Assembly (NCBI RefSeq): GCF_030296935.1
Contig: NZ_AP028032.1
Location: 3,348,001-3,412,000, forward strand
DNA: 64,000 nucleotides
Reading direction: 5' to 3'
DNA from: Coprobacter fastidiosus
Lineage (GTDB): Bacteria; Bacteroidota; Bacteroidia; Bacteroidales; Coprobacteraceae
Shown here piece after piece: positions 63,763-64,000 of this stretch. The position numbers and the translations under genes are program-made. The notes below the pieces were generated by a model, which had not been told where the DNA came from, did no database searches, and saw nothing but the letters and a program-made list of their open reading frames with translations. Numbering within the stretch: position 1 is the first letter of the stretch; every line of letters begins with the position of its first letter.

Positions 63763-64000
63763 ATGAAAATCAGAACATTTATTGACCGGCCTATTTTATC
63801 GGTTGTTATTTCGGTTGTTATTTTGATTGTTGGATTGATAGGACTTTCGCAGCTCCCTATCGAACAATTCCCTGAAATCGCACCTCCTACCGTCAGTGTT
63901 TCTGCTACTTATACAGGAGCAAATGCCGAGACTGTGCAAAAGAGTGTCGTTGTTCCTCTTGAGGAGGCATTGAACGGAGTGGAAAATATGATGTATATGA
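63763..64000 (+). CDS. RND efflux pump, AcrB/HAE1 family (5' part only)
   Basis: First ~79 residues visible before the window ends. MKIRTFIDRPILSVVISVV, IEQFPEIAPPTVSVSATYTG and ANAETVQKSVVVPLEEALNG are the standard N-terminus of HAE1 pumps (compare [16 protein letters not shown] of the pump at 33166). The inner-membrane proton antiporter of the second RND system; an outer-membrane gene presumably follows beyond the edge. Confidence 0.95.
   Translation, partial: MKIRTFIDRPILSVVISVVILIVGLIGLSQLPIEQFPEIAPPTVSVSATYTGANAETVQKSVVVPLEEALNGVENMMYM

Overview
The window is chromosomal DNA from a Bacteroidales bacterium (gut/oral Bacteroidota). This rests on the Bacteroidetes-type promoters (TAnnTTTG at -7, TTG/TTTG about 19-21 bp upstream) seen before many genes, type V (FimA/Mfa1) pilus genes, an S46 dipeptidyl-peptidase, a TonB-linked outer-membrane barrel, LytS/LytTR regulator pairs, a GH29 fucosidase and a moderately AT-rich composition. 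I do not assign a genus. There is no phage, plasmid, transposase, CRISPR array or rRNA operon.

Layout. (1) 1-6392, minus strand: an efflux operon in the order TolC - MacA-like adaptor - ABC ATPase - MacB-like permease - LytS-type kinase - LytTR regulator (the regulator runs off the left edge). (2) 6589-8137, plus: ECF sigma factor, membrane-anchored putative antisigma protein and Spy-like periplasmic protein. (3) 8215-9897, minus: AspT/YidE-type transporter. (4) 10248-18432, plus: metallophosphatase, lipoprotein binding protein, fused ABC permease-ATPase, Tex, HPPK-like protein, nitroreductase, PepSY-like protein and YigZ. (5) 18378-24134, minus: YfhO-like membrane protein and Mfd. (6) 24310-27548, plus: dolichol-phosphate-mannose-synthase-like glycosyltransferase, dihydroorotase, CrcB and an NAD-binding protein. 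(7) 27708-30249, minus: alcohol and aldehyde dehydrogenases. (8) 30545-36315, plus: a tripartite RND efflux operon. (9) 36369-43445, minus: FN3-like lipoprotein, DPP7-like peptidase overlapping a TonB-type receptor, and an alpha-L-fucosidase. (10) 43683-48145, plus: DUF695, DUF1599, DoxX-like protein, TpiA, SPOR protein and FolE. (11) 48289-49786: five tRNAs (Gly x2, Leu x2, Gln) around a PlsC-like acyltransferase. (12) 50062-50838: HAD phosphatase. (13) 51503-60508, plus: a six-gene type V fimbrial operon. (14) 60667-62438, minus: a second LytS/LytTR pair. (15) 62648 to the right edge, plus: a second RND efflux operon, cut by the window end.

How the parts work together. Three efflux systems are present and two are physically tied to LytS/LytTR pairs. 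Both of those have, upstream of the efflux promoter, a tandem direct repeat with exactly 21-bp periodicity, the geometry expected of LytTR binding sites. At 62522-62558 the repeat is 16 of 16 identical. This is the best-supported regulatory hypothesis here. The fimbrial operon encodes two envelope proteins (DUF3575, DUF3868/OmpA-like), a major pilin, an anchor, an accessory pilin and a 1046-residue candidate tip protein whose last ~255 residues I cannot assign. A 224-nt element made of nested inverted repeats lies between the major pilin and the anchor and may set their ratio. A short motif related to AGCCTGTYTAA recurs in many gaps between genes and may mark a family of small hairpin elements.
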